From: Aspergillus flavus
Taxonomy: Eukaryota > Ascomycota > Eurotiomycetes > Eurotiales > Aspergillaceae
Direction of reading: 5' to 3'
Length of the DNA: 64,000 bases
Assembly (NCBI RefSeq): GCF_009017415.1
Contig: NC_092406.1
Location: 4,464,001-4,528,000, forward strand
Shown here: positions 63,690 to 64,000 of the stretch, in pieces
Layout of the letters: every line of letters begins with the position of its first letter
How positions within the stretch are numbered: the first letter of the stretch is position 1
Position numbers and translations under genes: made by a program
Notes under the pieces: generated by a model
Seen by the model: the letters and a program-made list of their open reading frames with translations, nothing else
Told to the model about the DNA's origin: nothing
Databases searched by the model: none

Positions 63690-64000
63690 TTTAATTAATA
63701 TTAGATAAGTAAATAATAATAGACTAATATAATTTATAGATATAATAATAATAATAATAATAATAAATAGTCTATATAAATCTAAAAATAGTTAATATAA
63801 TTAAAGATAATAATTATAGTATAGAAAATAAATAAAAAAGATTAATTAATGATACTAGAGTAATATTTAGAATAAATATTAAAAACTATATTTAATTAAT
63901 AATAGAAAATATTAATAATTATATTATTATAAAAAAATCTAAAACTGATATATTTAAAAGCTATATAATAATAGTAAAAATTAATTATAAAATAGAAATT
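63690..64000 (+). repeat. Dispersed repeat, copy 2 (uninterrupted, runs off window)
   Basis: Same orientation as the copy at 43165-43432 plus 45305 onward. Around 63941-63960 it reads CTGATATATTTAAAAGC without the 1,872-bp element, so it shows the empty target site (TA at 63949-63950). It contains an (ATA)n run at about 63741-63765. The right end lies outside the window. Confidence 0.6.

Larger units (their letters stand above)
42600..64000. other. A+T-rich, gene-free, RIP-type block
   Basis: More than 21 kb in which, by eye, about nine of ten bases are A or T; TA, TTA and AAT strings prevail and stop codons fill all frames. Only one open frame over 60 codons exists (47579-47761), and it is meaningless. 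Scattered islands with more G+C (43440-43490, 44990-45300, 48380-48425, 50820-50960, 58980-59110, 60160-61320, 63060-63190) are where transposon remnants can be read. The block starts sharply 500 bases from HEM2 and runs off the window. Such blocks in Pezizomycotina come from RIP of repeats and often form centromeres or subtelomeres. Confidence 0.85.

Overview
The window is nuclear DNA of a filamentous ascomycete, most probably from the Eurotiales (Aspergillus/Penicillium relatives). The evidence is short introns of roughly 50-75 nt with CTAAC/CTGAC branch sites, compact gene spacing, an orthologue set typical of that order, an exportin-1 with Thr at residue 525 (the state I recall for A. nidulans KapK), and A+T-rich repeat remnants decayed by C-to-T/G-to-A change, the signature of repeat-induced point mutation (RIP). 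I rebuilt gene models by hand from splice signals; in every multi-exon model the exon lengths add up to an intact frame.

Layout. 1-9.9 kb is a dense housekeeping block: the 3' part of spc25 (kinetochore), ski8, mitochondrial ribosomal protein bL32m, the septin aspD/CDC10, guanylate kinase, the golgin RUD3 and a CCDC25/Jlp2 homologue. 9.9-15.4 kb is sparse: two long dinucleotide repeats and one small unnamed ORF. 15.4-22.7 kb holds mitochondrial FAD glycerol-3-phosphate dehydrogenase, a CYP504-type cytochrome P450 and an ECL1-family gene interrupted by an in-frame TGA. 22.7-26.2 kb is sparse and carries a palindromic miniature element. 26.2-42.1 kb is dense again: dad2 and sgo1 (divergent kinetochore/cohesion pair), ypi1 (PP1 inhibitor), exportin-1 (crm1/kapK), a Zn2Cys6-acetyltransferase fusion and HEM2.

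From about 42.6 kb to the end (over 21 kb) the sequence is almost pure A+T with no gene. It is a graveyard of degraded transposons. Two can be delimited exactly: a Fot1/pogo-like element of 1,872 bp and a Tc1/Ant1-like element of 1,178 bp, each between TA target duplications and each with RIP-type decay. The block is a candidate pericentromeric or centromeric AT-isochore, or a subtelomeric one; the window alone cannot decide.

Most striking observations: a likely one-nucleotide exon in the CCDC25 homologue, a start codon standing alone as an exon in ski8, a GC-AG intron in RUD3, a predicted transcription factor fused to a maltose/galactoside-type acetyltransferase, a nonsense codon between the two cysteine pairs of an ECL1-type protein, and a transposon insertion whose pre-insertion site is preserved in a second copy of the host repeat 20 kb away.
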